In this document: positions 27,167-36,143 of the stretch, in pieces
Layout of the letters: every line of letters starts with the position of its first letter
Position numbering within the stretch: the stretch's first letter is position 1
Origin: Peptoniphilus lacydonensis
GTDB lineage: Bacteria > Bacillota > Clostridia > Tissierellales > Peptoniphilaceae
Direction of reading: 5' to 3'
Assembly (NCBI RefSeq): GCF_900106515.1
Contig: NZ_FNWF01000003.1
Span: forward strand, 1,302,001-1,366,000
Length of the DNA stretch: 64,000 nucleotides
Notes under the pieces: generated by a model
Told to the model about the DNA's origin: nothing
Seen by the model: only the letters and a program-made list of their open reading frames with translations
The model's database searches: none
Program-made: the position numbers and the translations under genes

Positions 27167-28303
27167 ATGTCATATTTAATTTCAGAAGAGGCACAAGATT
27201 TATTATTAGATGTTAAGAATTTTTGTGAAAAAGAAGTAGTAGAAGTTGCAAAGGAAGCTGATCGTACTGGTGAATGGCCAGAAGAGCTTTATGAAAAAGC
27301 AAAAGAGCAAGGATATTTTGCTCTAGAAGTTCCTGAAGAATTGGGAGGACCTGGTCTTTCTAGAATTGACATTGCTGCTTTATTTGAAGAAATGGCAAAG
27401 GCTGATGCTGGTTTTGCAACTACTATTTCAGCGTCAGGACTAGGAATGAAACCTGTTCTTATTGCAGGAACTGAAGAACAAAAGGAATACATTGCTGACA
27501 TTACTATGGAAGGTGGACTTGGAGCATTTTGCCTTACTGAGCCAGGTGCAGGTTCTGACGCAAGTTCAGGAACAACTACTGCTGTAAAAGATGGCGACGA
27601 ATATGTATTAAACGGAAGAAAGTGTTTTATTACTAATGGAGCTGTTGCATCATATTATTGCATAACTGCTCTTACTGACAAATCAAAGGGCGTTAAAGGA
27701 ATGTCTATGTTCTTAGTGCCAGCTGGAACTAAGGGTTTAAGTGCAGGAAAAGAAGAAGACAAGATGGGTATTAGAACTTCTAATACTACTGATGTTGTTC
27801 TTGAAGATTGTAGGATTCCTGCTAAAAACCTTATTGGTGAAGAAGGTAAGGGATTTTCAATTGCTATGAAAACTCTTGACCAAGCTAGGGCTTGGATGGG
27901 TTGTATTGCAGTTGGTATTGCTCAAAGGGGCATAGATGAAGCTAAAAAATATACAAGTGAGAGAGTTCAATTTGGAAAATCAATAAACGAAAATCAAGCA
28001 ATACAATTTAAACTTGCAGATATGGATATTCAAACAGAAGTAGCAAGACAAATGGTTGGCAATGCTCTTACAAGAATGGATATGGGATTAACTTACAACA
28101 GAGAGTCTGCAATTGCAAAATGCTTTGCATCAGATATTGCTATGAGAGTCGCTGAAAATTCTATTCAACTTTTTGGTGGATATGGTTACAGTAGAGAATA
28201 TCCTGTTGAAAAACTTTTAAGAGATGCGAAAATTTTCCAAATTTTTGAAGGTACTAATGAGATTTTGAGAATTGTTGTTGCAAATAATTTATTGAGAGGT
28301 TAA
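27167..28303 (+). CDS. Acyl-CoA dehydrogenase
   Basis: A 378-aa FAD-dependent dehydrogenase of the short-chain (butyryl-CoA dehydrogenase) type. FCLTEPGAGSDASSG and the flavin-binding CFITNGAVASYY segment are present. The catalytic Glu is in FQIFEGTNEILRIVVA near the C-terminus, where short-chain enzymes carry it. In butyrate-forming anaerobes it reduces crotonyl-CoA using an Etf. Here EtfB and EtfA follow immediately and a GlcD flavoprotein precedes. No crotonase or thiolase is nearby, so an acyl-CoA other than crotonyl-CoA is possible. Confidence 0.93.
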   Translation: MSYLISEEAQDLLLDVKNFCEKEVVEVAKEADRTGEWPEELYEKAKEQGYFALEVPEELGGPGLSRIDIAALFEEMAKADAGFATTISASGLGMKPVLIAGTEEQKEYIADITMEGGLGAFCLTEPGAGSDASSGTTTAVKDGDEYVLNGRKCFITNGAVASYYCITALTDKSKGVKGMSMFLVPAGTKGLSAGKEEDKMGIRTSNTTDVVLEDCRIPAKNLIGEEGKGFSIAMKTLDQARAWMGCIAVGIAQRGIDEAKKYTSERVQFGKSINENQAIQFKLADMDIQTEVARQMVGNALTRMDMGLTYNRESAIAKCFASDIAMRVAENSIQLFGGYGYSREYPVEKLLRDAKIFQIFEGTNEILRIVVANNLLRG

Positions 28304-28306
28304 TAG

Positions 28307-29074
28307 ATGAATATTTTAGTGTGTATTAAAGAAGTGCCTGATGATTCAGTATCAGTTTCTGTCAGTAATGACAGAGCTGTTACTGAAGACATCACGCCAA
28401 TTGTAAATGCTTTTGATACTTACTCCTTGGAAATGGCAGTAAGATTAAAGGAAAAAGAAGAGGGGCAAGTTGTAGTAGTTTCTATTGGAGATGAAGGTGT
28501 CAAAAATTCACTTAAAAACTGTTTAGCAGTTGGTGCTGACAAAGCATATTTAATTAAGTGCGATGATTATAAAAATTTAGACACAAATTCAATTACAAAT
28601 ATTTTAATAGATGCAAAGAAAAAATTAGAAGAAGAATGTGGCGTTTTTGATTTAGTTTGTTTTGGTAAAGAAACTACTGATAAAGAAGCTTCACAAGTTG
28701 GAGTTTATTTTGCAAATAAAGTAGGTCAAGGTGTTGTTACATCTGTAATTGAAATTACAAAGGATGGGGATTCTCTAATTTCTAAACAAGAAATTGATGG
28801 TGGATATAGAGAAGTTGAAACAAAGATGCCATCTGTGCTAACAATTGCTAAGCCAAATTATGAACCTAGATATCCTACTATAAAGAGTAAAATGGCTGCA
28901 AGAAGACAAAAAATTGACGATATAGAAGTTGAGAGCATCTCAGAATTGATTCTTGAAGAATTAAAAGACTTTGAACCTGAAAAAAGACAAGCAGGAGTTA
29001 AGATCAACGAAGAAGATGCCGAAGTAAGTGTTCAAAAAGCAATTGAATTAATGAAAGAAAAAAAGGTTATATAG
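28307..29074 (+). CDS. etfB: Electron transfer flavoprotein subunit beta (copy 1)
   Basis: A 255-aa EtfB that with EtfA shuttles electrons between flavoprotein dehydrogenases. MNILVCIKEVPDD at the N-terminus is typical, and KMPSVLTIAKPNYEPRYPT marks the C-terminal half. The nucleotide-binding stretch reads GKETTDKEASQVGVYFANKV, not the DGDTxQVGPQIAE form seen in the second EtfB of this window. The pair may therefore have different partners or redox behaviour. Spacing to the dehydrogenase is 3 nt. Confidence 0.93.
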   Translation: MNILVCIKEVPDDSVSVSVSNDRAVTEDITPIVNAFDTYSLEMAVRLKEKEEGQVVVVSIGDEGVKNSLKNCLAVGADKAYLIKCDDYKNLDTNSITNILIDAKKKLEEECGVFDLVCFGKETTDKEASQVGVYFANKVGQGVVTSVIEITKDGDSLISKQEIDGGYREVETKMPSVLTIAKPNYEPRYPTIKSKMAARRQKIDDIEVESISELILEELKDFEPEKRQAGVKINEEDAEVSVQKAIELMKEKKVI

Positions 29075-29083
29075 GAGGTCAAG

Positions 29084-30052
29084 ATGAAAAATATATTAAC
29101 TTATATAGAAATAAAAGATAGGGCTCCTATAAAGCTAAGCTTGGAGTCATTATCTAAGGCAAGTGAAATTGCAAAGGAAAAATCAACTGAATCTATTGCT
29201 CTAATTTTTGATGATATTGTTGATGAAGAAGTAGAAAAGCTAAAAGCAGCAGGTGCTGATAAAATTATAATTGTTAAAAGAGATGCTTACAATATGGAAG
29301 ATTTTTCCAATACTATTGTTAAAGTTGCTGAAAAATATGATGCAGAAGATATATTTATCCCTGGAAGTCTTGATGGAAAAGATTTAGCAGCTAATGTTGC
29401 AGCTATTCTTGATACAGTTTCTGTTACTAATGTAATGGATATTAAATTTGAAGGGGACGAAGTTCACTATGTTACTCCATCTTATGGTGCAACAGTTTTA
29501 ACTGTATCAAAGGTAAAAAAAGGGACTAGAATTATTGCTATAAGAAGTGGATCTTTTGATAAGAGAGATGATTTAGCTGGAAAAGGAGAAATCATAAAAG
29601 AAGAAGTTGATGAATTAAAAGATTTGAAAGCAGTTATAAGAGATGTTGTTACTTCAACAGAAGAAGTAATAAATCTTGAAGATGCACAAATTATTGTAAC
29701 TTGTGGAAGAGGCGCAAGTTCAGAAGAAATTTATCCCCTTGTTAAAGAATTAGCTGATGTTCTTGATGCACCTATTTCTGGAACTAGACCAGTAATTGAC
29801 GATGGAGTTTTGCCAAAGGCTTCACAAATAGGTCAATCTGGCAAAATTGTTTCTCCAAAACTTTACATTGGATGCGGAGTTAGTGGAGCAGTGCAACATA
29901 TATCTGGAATTGAGAATTCAGATTTTATAGTAGCTATTAATAAAGATGAAGATGCTCCAATATTTAATATAGCTGACATTGGTATTGTTGGTGATTGTAA
30001 GGTTATTCTTCCCCTATTCACTGAAGAAATTAAAAAAATAAAAGAAAATTAA
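29084..30052 (+). CDS. etfA: Electron transfer flavoprotein subunit alpha (copy 1)
   Basis: A 322-aa EtfA. The C-terminal FAD-binding domain is canonical: VTCGRGASSEE, SGTRPVIDDGVLP, QIGQSGKIVSPKLYIGCGVS and GAVQHISGIENSDFIVAIN. It follows etfB with AGGAGGTC as ribosome binding site and precedes lrgA by 18 nt. It forms the heterodimer with the preceding EtfB and is predicted to serve the GlcD-type enzyme and/or acyl-CoA dehydrogenase of the same operon. Confidence 0.95.
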   Translation: MKNILTYIEIKDRAPIKLSLESLSKASEIAKEKSTESIALIFDDIVDEEVEKLKAAGADKIIIVKRDAYNMEDFSNTIVKVAEKYDAEDIFIPGSLDGKDLAANVAAILDTVSVTNVMDIKFEGDEVHYVTPSYGATVLTVSKVKKGTRIIAIRSGSFDKRDDLAGKGEIIKEEVDELKDLKAVIRDVVTSTEEVINLEDAQIIVTCGRGASSEEIYPLVKELADVLDAPISGTRPVIDDGVLPKASQIGQSGKIVSPKLYIGCGVSGAVQHISGIENSDFIVAINKDEDAPIFNIADIGIVGDCKVILPLFTEEIKKIKEN

Positions 30053-30070
30053 TTAAAATAGGAGTTAACT

Positions 30071-30424
30071 ATGAATTATTTAAAGGAGTTTGTAATCCTA
30101 TGTGTATGTTTATTTTTAGGAATAATTACAAGACATCTTATTAATTTTCCTATTCCAGAAGCAGTATATGGGATGATTTATCTATTCATAGCTTTTGCCC
30201 TTAAAATTTTAGAACCTGACGATGTTAAAAAGACATCAAATGGTATTCTTCAAAATTTGGCAATATTATTTGTACCAGCAGGTGTTGGAATAATGAATAG
30301 TTATGACGAGATAAAAGGTAAGACTTTAACACTTGCTCTTATAGTAATAGTAGGGACAGGTATTACTATGGGATTAACTGGTAAGGTAATAGAAATATTG
30401 CAAAGGAGGAAAAATGCTAGATAA
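30071..30424 (+). CDS. lrgA: LrgA/CidA-family membrane protein
   Basis: A 117-aa protein with four predicted transmembrane helices; the family signature is around NFPIPEAVYGMIYLFIAFALK. LrgA/CidA proteins were described as holin-like, but LrgAB pairs are now known as pyruvate carriers in Bacillus and Streptococcus, and the plant LrgAB fusion PLGG1 moves glycolate and glycerate. Lying behind a 2-hydroxyacid oxidase and Etf genes, a carboxylate-transport role is the better guess here. It overlaps lrgB by 11 nt. Confidence 0.85.
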   Translation: MNYLKEFVILCVCLFLGIITRHLINFPIPEAVYGMIYLFIAFALKILEPDDVKKTSNGILQNLAILFVPAGVGIMNSYDEIKGKTLTLALIVIVGTGITMGLTGKVIEILQRRKNAR

Positions 30425-31106
30425 TAAATATTTTGGGATTATTTTAACTTTTGCAACTTTCGAAATAGGAAAGATGATTAACAATAAATTAAAATCTCCA
30501 ATTGCCAATCCACTTTTAATTTCAATTGCTATATGTATATTGTTTTTAAAACTTACTGGCATTCCTTATGAGTCCTATAAGCAAGGCGGAGATTTTATTA
30601 TGTTCTTTATCGCACCTGCTACAGTTGCCATGGTAGTAGATCTCTATGAAAACTTAGAGGAATTGAAAAAGAATTTAATGCCTATTTTAACAGGTACAAT
30701 TTTAGGTTCTATTATATCTCTCGCTTTTGTAATAATTGCATCAAAGTTTGTTGGATTAGATGAAAATTTAGTAGTTTCATCAACTCCACAATCTATTACA
30801 ACGGCAATAGCAATATCTTTATCAGCGGAGTATGGTGGAAATTCTGCAATAACAGCAGTACTTGTAGTTCTCAGAGGAGTTACTGGAGCTGTGATTGCAC
30901 CAATAATAATGAAAATATTTAACATAACAGATCCAACGGCACAAGGTGTTGGTATAGGAACATCATCTCACGCAGTTGGTACATCTGAAGCAAGAAAACT
31001 TGGCGAAATCCAAGGGGCTATGAGCGGTCTTTCAATTGCAGTAGCAGGACTTGTTACTGTAGTTTTAATGCCAATAGCTATGAAACTAATAACTGTATTA
31101 TATTAA
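30414..31106 (+). CDS. lrgB: LrgB-family membrane protein
   Basis: A 230-aa integral membrane partner of LrgA with about six or more helices. The conserved segments SSTPQSITTAIAISLSAEYG, LRGVTGAVIAPIIM and GIGTSSHAVGTSEARKLGE are all present. The ATG inside lrgA has a perfect AGGAGG, so the two are coupled. Together they probably form a secondary carrier for a small 2-oxo or 2-hydroxy acid used by this operon; that substrate is inferred from context. Confidence 0.88.
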   Translation: MLDNKYFGIILTFATFEIGKMINNKLKSPIANPLLISIAICILFLKLTGIPYESYKQGGDFIMFFIAPATVAMVVDLYENLEELKKNLMPILTGTILGSIISLAFVIIASKFVGLDENLVVSSTPQSITTAIAISLSAEYGGNSAITAVLVVLRGVTGAVIAPIIMKIFNITDPTAQGVGIGTSSHAVGTSEARKLGEIQGAMSGLSIAVAGLVTVVLMPIAMKLITVLY

Positions 31107-31143
31107 AATAAAATTTAAAATATAAATATAAAAATCGTACTTT

Positions 31144-31178
31144 AGAACTTAGATCACTTTGGTTTAAGTTCTTTTTTT
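31144..31178 (+). terminator. Terminator after lrgB
   Basis: A perfect 8-bp stem AGAACTTA/TAAGTTCT with a 13-nt loop, then six or more T residues. Confidence 0.88.
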
Positions 31179-31508
31179 GTTCAGGCATGAGAGAATATTT
31201 CAATAAGTAAATTACATAGAAAAAAATTGCTAAAGGATTTAAAATAGCTATTTTGAATTCGATAAAAACAGTTTTACAGAATTAAAAGTAAAAAAACTGC
31301 AAAATAAATAGTTTTTTTGGTAAAAAATATTTTATATAAACATTAGAAAAAGCTAATAAATATTTGTCTTCATTTTGCAAAAAAATATTCACTATGTGAA
31401 ATGTGAAAATTAAATGAAATTATGCAAATTTATAAAAAGCTCTTGAAATCGAAGTTAAAAGGTCTATAATGAAGAACGTGTGAAGAAATAAAAAGAGTGG
31501 TGATATTT
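31179..31508. other. AT-rich region upstream of the V-ATPase operon
   Basis: About 330 nt with no convincing ORF. It contains a perfect 14-bp palindrome AAAATAGCTATTTT (31241-31254), an AT-only hairpin AAAAAACT/AGTTTTTT (31291-31317) and the operon promoter near its end. No RNA gene was recognised. Confidence 0.55.
31443..31470 (+). promoter_or_regulatory. Promoter of the V-ATPase operon
   Basis: TTGAAA (31443-31448), a 16-nt spacer and TATAAT (31465-31470), about 40 nt before the first start codon. Confidence 0.78.
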
Positions 31509-31832
31509 TTGAAAGAAAGCATAGATAGTATTTTAACAATAGATAAAAAAACCAGAGAACTTGTTCAAGATACTGATGAAGAGATTGAAAAGATAAAAAA
31601 AGATCTGAGAGAAAAACTTACAGACCTTGAGAATGAATCTATTGAAAAGTCTAAATTACTTGGCAAAGAAAAAAGTGATGAAATTTTATCTGAGTTTGAA
31701 GAAAAAGCTCAAAATTTGCGAAATGACAATGCAAGAAATTTAAAAGAGATTGAAAAATTTTACAATGAGAACTCTGATAGTCTTATTGAAAGTGCTTTTA
31801 ATATGGTGATTGGAAGTAAAAGAGATGTTTGA
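31509..31832 (+). CDS. ntpF: V/A-type ATPase subunit G/H (peripheral stalk)
   Basis: A 107-aa, almost wholly helical, charged protein that should form a coiled coil with subunit E in the peripheral stalk of the rotary ATPase. There is no catalytic motif; identity rests on its helical heptads, length and position as first gene of the operon. I start it at TTG (31509), 6 nt after AGAGTGGTG; the GTG in that ribosome binding site is in frame but unlikely as the start. It overlaps the next gene by 8 nt. Confidence 0.8.
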   Translation: MKESIDSILTIDKKTRELVQDTDEEIEKIKKDLREKLTDLENESIEKSKLLGKEKSDEILSEFEEKAQNLRNDNARNLKEIEKFYNENSDSLIESAFNMVIGSKRDV

Positions 31833-32832
31833 TGGTCTAAAGGCATTAAATGCAAAGATTTCAAAAATGTATTCAGATTTTTTGGATTATGATGATTTTG
31901 TAATAATGGCTGAAAAAGATTCCGCAAGAGAGGTGCTTTCTTATTTAAAAGAGAAGAAATTTCCTGACATAGATTCTTTTTCGGATATTTATGAAGTTGA
32001 AGAATTTTTAGAAGATTATAGGAGAAGACAAGTTTTAAAGCTTCGTGGATTTCTTCCTTTAAGATATAGAGATTTTTTGAAGGCTTATTTGGAAAGAAGC
32101 AATGTAGAAAAAATTTCTAAAATTTTAAGAGCTCTTAAAATGGGAAAAAGTCCAAAAGTGGATGAACTTATAATAGGTGGAAAAAAGATAAATTTTATAG
32201 ATGAAACCTTTGAGTCTTTTATAGATAATTTAAAGGGAACTCATTATTATGACTCCATAAAAAATTATAAGTCTTCTAAGGATGAAGATGCACTTTTTTC
32301 CATTGAGATGAATTTAGATAAGTTTTATTATATGAATCTAACTGAGGCGGTGAAATCTCTATCTAAAGAGGACAGAGAAGAATTCAAAAAGATTTTTGGT
32401 GTGAATATTGATCTTTTAAATATTATTTGGATTTATAGGGCAAAAAAATATTACAATATTTCACCTGAAGAAATTTTTAATTTTACAATTTTTGGTGGGA
32501 ATTATACTTCTGAAAAATTGCTACATCTTTCATATTTAGATGAAGAAGAATTTGAGGAAGAAATCAAAAATTCTAGATACTCTGTTTTGTTTTCTGGAGG
32601 AAGAGTTATTAGGACTGGAAGAACTGCAAAGAAGACCATGTATGGAATTGCAAGAAAAAACTTTAGAAAGACTGATGGAATTGGAAAGTTTATGAGCTTT
32701 TTGGTGCTTTTAGATTTTGAGATTGCAAATATTGAAAGAATTTTAGAGGGTACTAGATTTGGTCTTGATAAAGACGAAAAATTAAAATATATGATTGTAG
32801 ATAGAGAGGGAAGTGAAAAAATTGGCCGTTGA
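31825..32832 (+). CDS. ntpC: V/A-type ATPase subunit C
   Basis: A 335-aa helical subunit that couples the central stalk to the membrane c-ring. Typical for the AC39/V-ATPase C family are LSYLKEKKFPDI, the pattern RRRQVLKLRGFLP and the C-terminal EIANIERILEGTRFGLD. The ATG at 31825 is favoured over the in-frame TTG at 31810 because it gives the family-like MFDGLKALNAKI start. In most A/V operons the C gene comes after E; here it precedes subunit I. Confidence 0.85.
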   Translation: MFDGLKALNAKISKMYSDFLDYDDFVIMAEKDSAREVLSYLKEKKFPDIDSFSDIYEVEEFLEDYRRRQVLKLRGFLPLRYRDFLKAYLERSNVEKISKILRALKMGKSPKVDELIIGGKKINFIDETFESFIDNLKGTHYYDSIKNYKSSKDEDALFSIEMNLDKFYYMNLTEAVKSLSKEDREEFKKIFGVNIDLLNIIWIYRAKKYYNISPEEIFNFTIFGGNYTSEKLLHLSYLDEEEFEEEIKNSRYSVLFSGGRVIRTGRTAKKTMYGIARKNFRKTDGIGKFMSFLVLLDFEIANIERILEGTRFGLDKDEKLKYMIVDREGSEKIGR

Positions 32833-34750
32833 AAAAATGAAGGTCGCTAATATCATTGGAAAGATTGATGATATGGATTCAGTTGTGCTGGACATTTTAA
32901 ATTTAAATTGTATGCAATTTATGTCGGCTGAAGCTAATGTTGCTGATAACAAATTTATGTTTAGTCTTGACAATGAAGAAAACTTGGAGAGAAATCTAGA
33001 ATTAAATTATATTTCTCCTGTTGAAGAAGATGAATCTCACAAGACTTCTGCTAAAAAGGCAGAAGAGATAATGAAATTCTTGGGAATTGAAGAAATTGAT
33101 GAGTCTTATTTTGAAAAGGTAAATGTAGATGAGGATGTAGATTCCTTTGTGGCAAATATAAGTGAAAAAATTGATGAATATGAAAAGACTAAGGAAAATC
33201 TAAAAATTTTAGATACTTTGAAAGAGAATTATGAACTTTTTAAGAATGTAGATATTGATTTAAAGGATATTGCTGATTTAAAGTATTTTAACACTAGATT
33301 TGGTTTTTTAGATCAAGATGCAAGATATAGACTTAAAAAGAACTATGGGAATATTCTCGCTATGATTTATCACACAGGGACTGTGGATAATAGGGAACTT
33401 TTTCTTGTAATTTATCCTAAGGAAACTGAGAAAGATATAAATAGAGTTTTAAATAGTTTAAACTTTACAGAAGTTGAACTTCTTGGAGAAAATGTAGAGG
33501 GGACAGCAAATCTTATTTACAAAAATCTTGAAGAAGAAGAAGAAAAAGTAAAGAGAAAAATGTTTGAAATTGAAGAGTACAATAAGAATTTATTGGAAAA
33601 TAGAAGTGAGGAACTAAAGACTACTCTTGCCCATATGCTTAGTTATGAAGAAATTGAAAAGGCAAAAAAGCATATGCTTAAGTCAAATAAATATTTTTAT
33701 TTATCTGGTTGGATTGGAGATTCAGACAAGAAGAAGTTGGAAGATAAACTTTCTAAATATAAAAATATAGATATAGAATATGTAGATCCTAAAGATGAGG
33801 AAATGAAGACACCTACAAAGCTTAAAAATGCAAATTTTTTCAAGCCCTTTGAGCTACTGATAAATATGTATGGAACTCCAAATTATGAAGAGTTTGATCC
33901 CACTGTCATTTTTGGGATAACATACATGATTTTGTTTGGTGCGATGTTTGGCGATTTGGGTCAAGGGGCTGTGTTTGTAATTGCCGGACTTTTATTGACA
34001 AAAAAGAACAAAGACTTTGGAGGACTCTTAATAAGAATGGGAGCATCTTCAATGTTTTTCGGAGTGATGTATGGGTCAGTATTTGGCAGTGAAGAAATTA
34101 TTCCTGCAATTTGGTTTAGACCTTTTGATAATATAGATGATACGCTTATAATTGCGATTTATTTTGGCATTATTTTACTTGCCATCTCCTATGGTATTGG
34201 TATTTACAATAGATTAAAAAATAACAAAGCAGATGAAGCCTTCTTTTCAAAAGAAGGTGTGCTTGGAGTTTTAATTTTTATAGCTATGATAAATATTGGA
34301 ATAGCTGTAATGGGTGGAAATGCACCTCTTCCAAAGAAAATATCTGTTGGAATTTTAGTAGTAAGTCTACTTTTAATGTTATTTAAAAGACCAATACTTA
34401 AAGTTTTATTTAAGAAAAAACCTGAGGGCAGTGCATCTGATTATTATATTGAGTCCTCTTTTGGACTATTGGAAGCACTTCTTTCAACAATGAGTTCAAT
34501 TATCTCATTTATAAGAGTGGGTGCCTTTGCGATAAACCACGTGGGTTTATTCTTAGCATTTAAAACTCTTGGAGAAATGGTTGGCTCAAGTGGAGGAAAT
34601 ATTGCAGTTTTAATTTTTGGCAATATTTTGATATTGGGTCTTGAAGGTTTAATTGTATTTATTCAATCACTTAGACTTGAATATTATGAAATGTTTAGCA
34701 AGTATTATAGTGGTGACGGAGTTCTTTTTGAACCCGACAGAATTTATTAA
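32822..34750 (+). CDS. ntpI: V/A-type ATPase subunit I (membrane stator)
   Basis: A 642-aa protein with a cytoplasmic helical N-terminal half and a membrane C-terminal half of about eight helices, equivalent to eukaryotic subunit a. It forms the half-channels next to the c-ring. Membrane landmarks are FGITYMILFGAMFGDLGQG and SIISFIRVGAFAINHVGLFL, where the Arg in FIRVGAF is the essential residue facing the c-ring carboxylate. I start at TTG (32822), giving the family-like MAVEKMKVANIIG; GTG at 32813 falls within the GGAAGTG binding site. It overlaps subunit C by 11 nt. Confidence 0.92.
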   Translation: MAVEKMKVANIIGKIDDMDSVVLDILNLNCMQFMSAEANVADNKFMFSLDNEENLERNLELNYISPVEEDESHKTSAKKAEEIMKFLGIEEIDESYFEKVNVDEDVDSFVANISEKIDEYEKTKENLKILDTLKENYELFKNVDIDLKDIADLKYFNTRFGFLDQDARYRLKKNYGNILAMIYHTGTVDNRELFLVIYPKETEKDINRVLNSLNFTEVELLGENVEGTANLIYKNLEEEEEKVKRKMFEIEEYNKNLLENRSEELKTTLAHMLSYEEIEKAKKHMLKSNKYFYLSGWIGDSDKKKLEDKLSKYKNIDIEYVDPKDEEMKTPTKLKNANFFKPFELLINMYGTPNYEEFDPTVIFGITYMILFGAMFGDLGQGAVFVIAGLLLTKKNKDFGGLLIRMGASSMFFGVMYGSVFGSEEIIPAIWFRPFDNIDDTLIIAIYFGIILLAISYGIGIYNRLKNNKADEAFFSKEGVLGVLIFIAMINIGIAVMGGNAPLPKKISVGILVVSLLLMLFKRPILKVLFKKKPEGSASDYYIESSFGLLEALLSTMSSIISFIRVGAFAINHVGLFLAFKTLGEMVGSSGGNIAVLIFGNILILGLEGLIVFIQSLRLEYYEMFSKYYSGDGVLFEPDRIY

Positions 34751-34764
34751 AGAGGAGTTTAAAG

Positions 34765-35187
34765 ATGGAAAAGATTATTATTTTAGCAGTTTTGACAGTA
34801 TTTTCAATGGTAGTTACAGGTTTTTATTTTATTCAAAAGGGAACGAATTCAAATAAAAAATTTGCTCGTGCACTTTTAAAATTAAATTTATTTGTTTTCG
34901 CACCAGTTTTTGTATTTGGTCTAATTACATTTGTACCACAAATGGCATCTGCAGCAACAGCAGCACCAGCATCAGGTAATGGCCTTGGATTTTTGGCAGC
35001 AGGTCTTTCAACAGGTCTTGCATCACTAGGTGCCGGAGTTGCTGTATCAAATGTAGGTTCTGCAGCAATTGGAGCTGTATCAGAAGATCCTAAGATTCTT
35101 GGTAAATCAATGATTTATTTAGGACTTGCAGAAGGTATTGCAATTTATGGTCTTATTATTTCAATTATGATTCTTGGAAGAATATAA
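34765..35187 (+). CDS. ntpK: V/A-type ATPase subunit K (c-ring)
   Basis: A 140-aa proteolipid with four predicted helices. The second pair contains GLGFLAAGLSTGLASLGAGV and LAEGIAIYGLIISIMI, where the Glu is the ion-binding carboxylate. The first pair (IIILAVLTVFSMVVTGF and FVFAPVFVFGLITFV) has no carboxylate. The ring thus appears to have one site per four-helix subunit, the V-type arrangement that favours ATP-driven pumping. Na+ versus H+ use cannot be settled from the motif alone. RBS AGAGGAG. Confidence 0.9.
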   Translation: MEKIIILAVLTVFSMVVTGFYFIQKGTNSNKKFARALLKLNLFVFAPVFVFGLITFVPQMASAATAAPASGNGLGFLAAGLSTGLASLGAGVAVSNVGSAAIGAVSEDPKILGKSMIYLGLAEGIAIYGLIISIMILGRI

Positions 35188-35501
35188 TGAGATCAATTCT
35201 TTTAACATCAAATGACGATATAATTAACGGCCTTCGCCTTGCAGGTGTAAGGTCTGTTAAATGTAAAGACAGATCTGAACTTTTAAAAAATTTTAAAGCT
35301 TATAAAAATGATGAAGAAATTGGGATAATAATTTTAACTTATTCATCTTTTAATGAAATAAAAGATGAAGTATTGGAATTTAAATTAACTGGAAAGCTTC
35401 CTTTAGTTGTAACTATTCCCGATTTAGATGGAAAGATGGAAGATGATTTTATTTTAAAATATGTAAGAGAATCTGTCGGTGTGAAAGCTGTAGGTGATTA
35501 A
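35187..35501 (+). CDS. ntpG: V/A-type ATPase subunit F
   Basis: A 104-aa central-stalk subunit with a Rossmann-like fold. MRSILLTSNDDIINGLRLAG, the GIIILTYSSF strand and KLPLVVTIPDLDG match the family. It binds subunit D in the rotor. The ATG shares one base with the TAA of ntpK, so the two are tightly coupled. It precedes subunit E, whereas it follows E and C in most operons. Confidence 0.88.
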   Translation: MRSILLTSNDDIINGLRLAGVRSVKCKDRSELLKNFKAYKNDEEIGIIILTYSSFNEIKDEVLEFKLTGKLPLVVTIPDLDGKMEDDFILKYVRESVGVKAVGD

Positions 35502-36143
35502 ATGATTTTACTTGAAAACAAAATTGCCATATTCAATAAGATTGTCTATTTAAAGCAAAAAGAAGAGTGCGAAAATAAAATAAGAGAAGAAAAGGAAAAA
35601 GCAGAAAAAGTTTTAGCTGACAAAGTAGAAAAATTAAAAGAGGATGAAAAATCCTATGTGGATAGGAGAGTAGCTCTTGCAAAGAGAAGGGGTTATGAAC
35701 TTATTGCATCAGTTGAAGAACAAAAAAGAGTTCTTTTCCTAGAAGAAGATGAAAAATTATTAAGAGAACTTCTCGAAACTCTTTCACAAAAACTTTTGGC
35801 TTTTACAAAGACAGAAGAATATGTAAATCTAGAAATAAAAAATTTTAGAGAAATATTAGATGAAATTGATGAGAAAAAAATTTATCTATATATAAAAAAT
35901 GATGAAAATAAAGAGCTCGTTGAAAAATTCAAAGAGATAGCAAAAGAAAAGGGCATGGAATTAGAAATTGATGAGCTTTTTGATTATCATATTGGTGGTT
36001 TTATAATATCTGATGTGGATAAAACTTATAATATAAATTTATCTCTTAAAAATAAGTTAGACGATATGAGATATGAAATAGGCTCTATGCTACATGAAAA
36101 ATTAAAAGAAAGAGGTGAAGTCATTGGAAAAGGCATTAATTAA
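35502..36143 (+). CDS. ntpE: V/A-type ATPase subunit E (peripheral stalk)
   Basis: A 213-aa protein with a long N-terminal coiled coil (residues about 20-80, rich in Glu/Lys/Arg) and a globular C-terminal domain ending with FIISDVDKTYNINLSLKNKL, typical of subunit E. It pairs with subunit G/H. Its ATG directly follows the stop of ntpG, with AGGTGATT as binding site. Its 3' end contains the ribosome binding site of ntpA and overlaps that gene by 20 nt. Confidence 0.88.
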   Translation: MILLENKIAIFNKIVYLKQKEECENKIREEKEKAEKVLADKVEKLKEDEKSYVDRRVALAKRRGYELIASVEEQKRVLFLEEDEKLLRELLETLSQKLLAFTKTEEYVNLEIKNFREILDEIDEKKIYLYIKNDENKELVEKFKEIAKEKGMELEIDELFDYHIGGFIISDVDKTYNINLSLKNKLDDMRYEIGSMLHEKLKERGEVIGKGIN

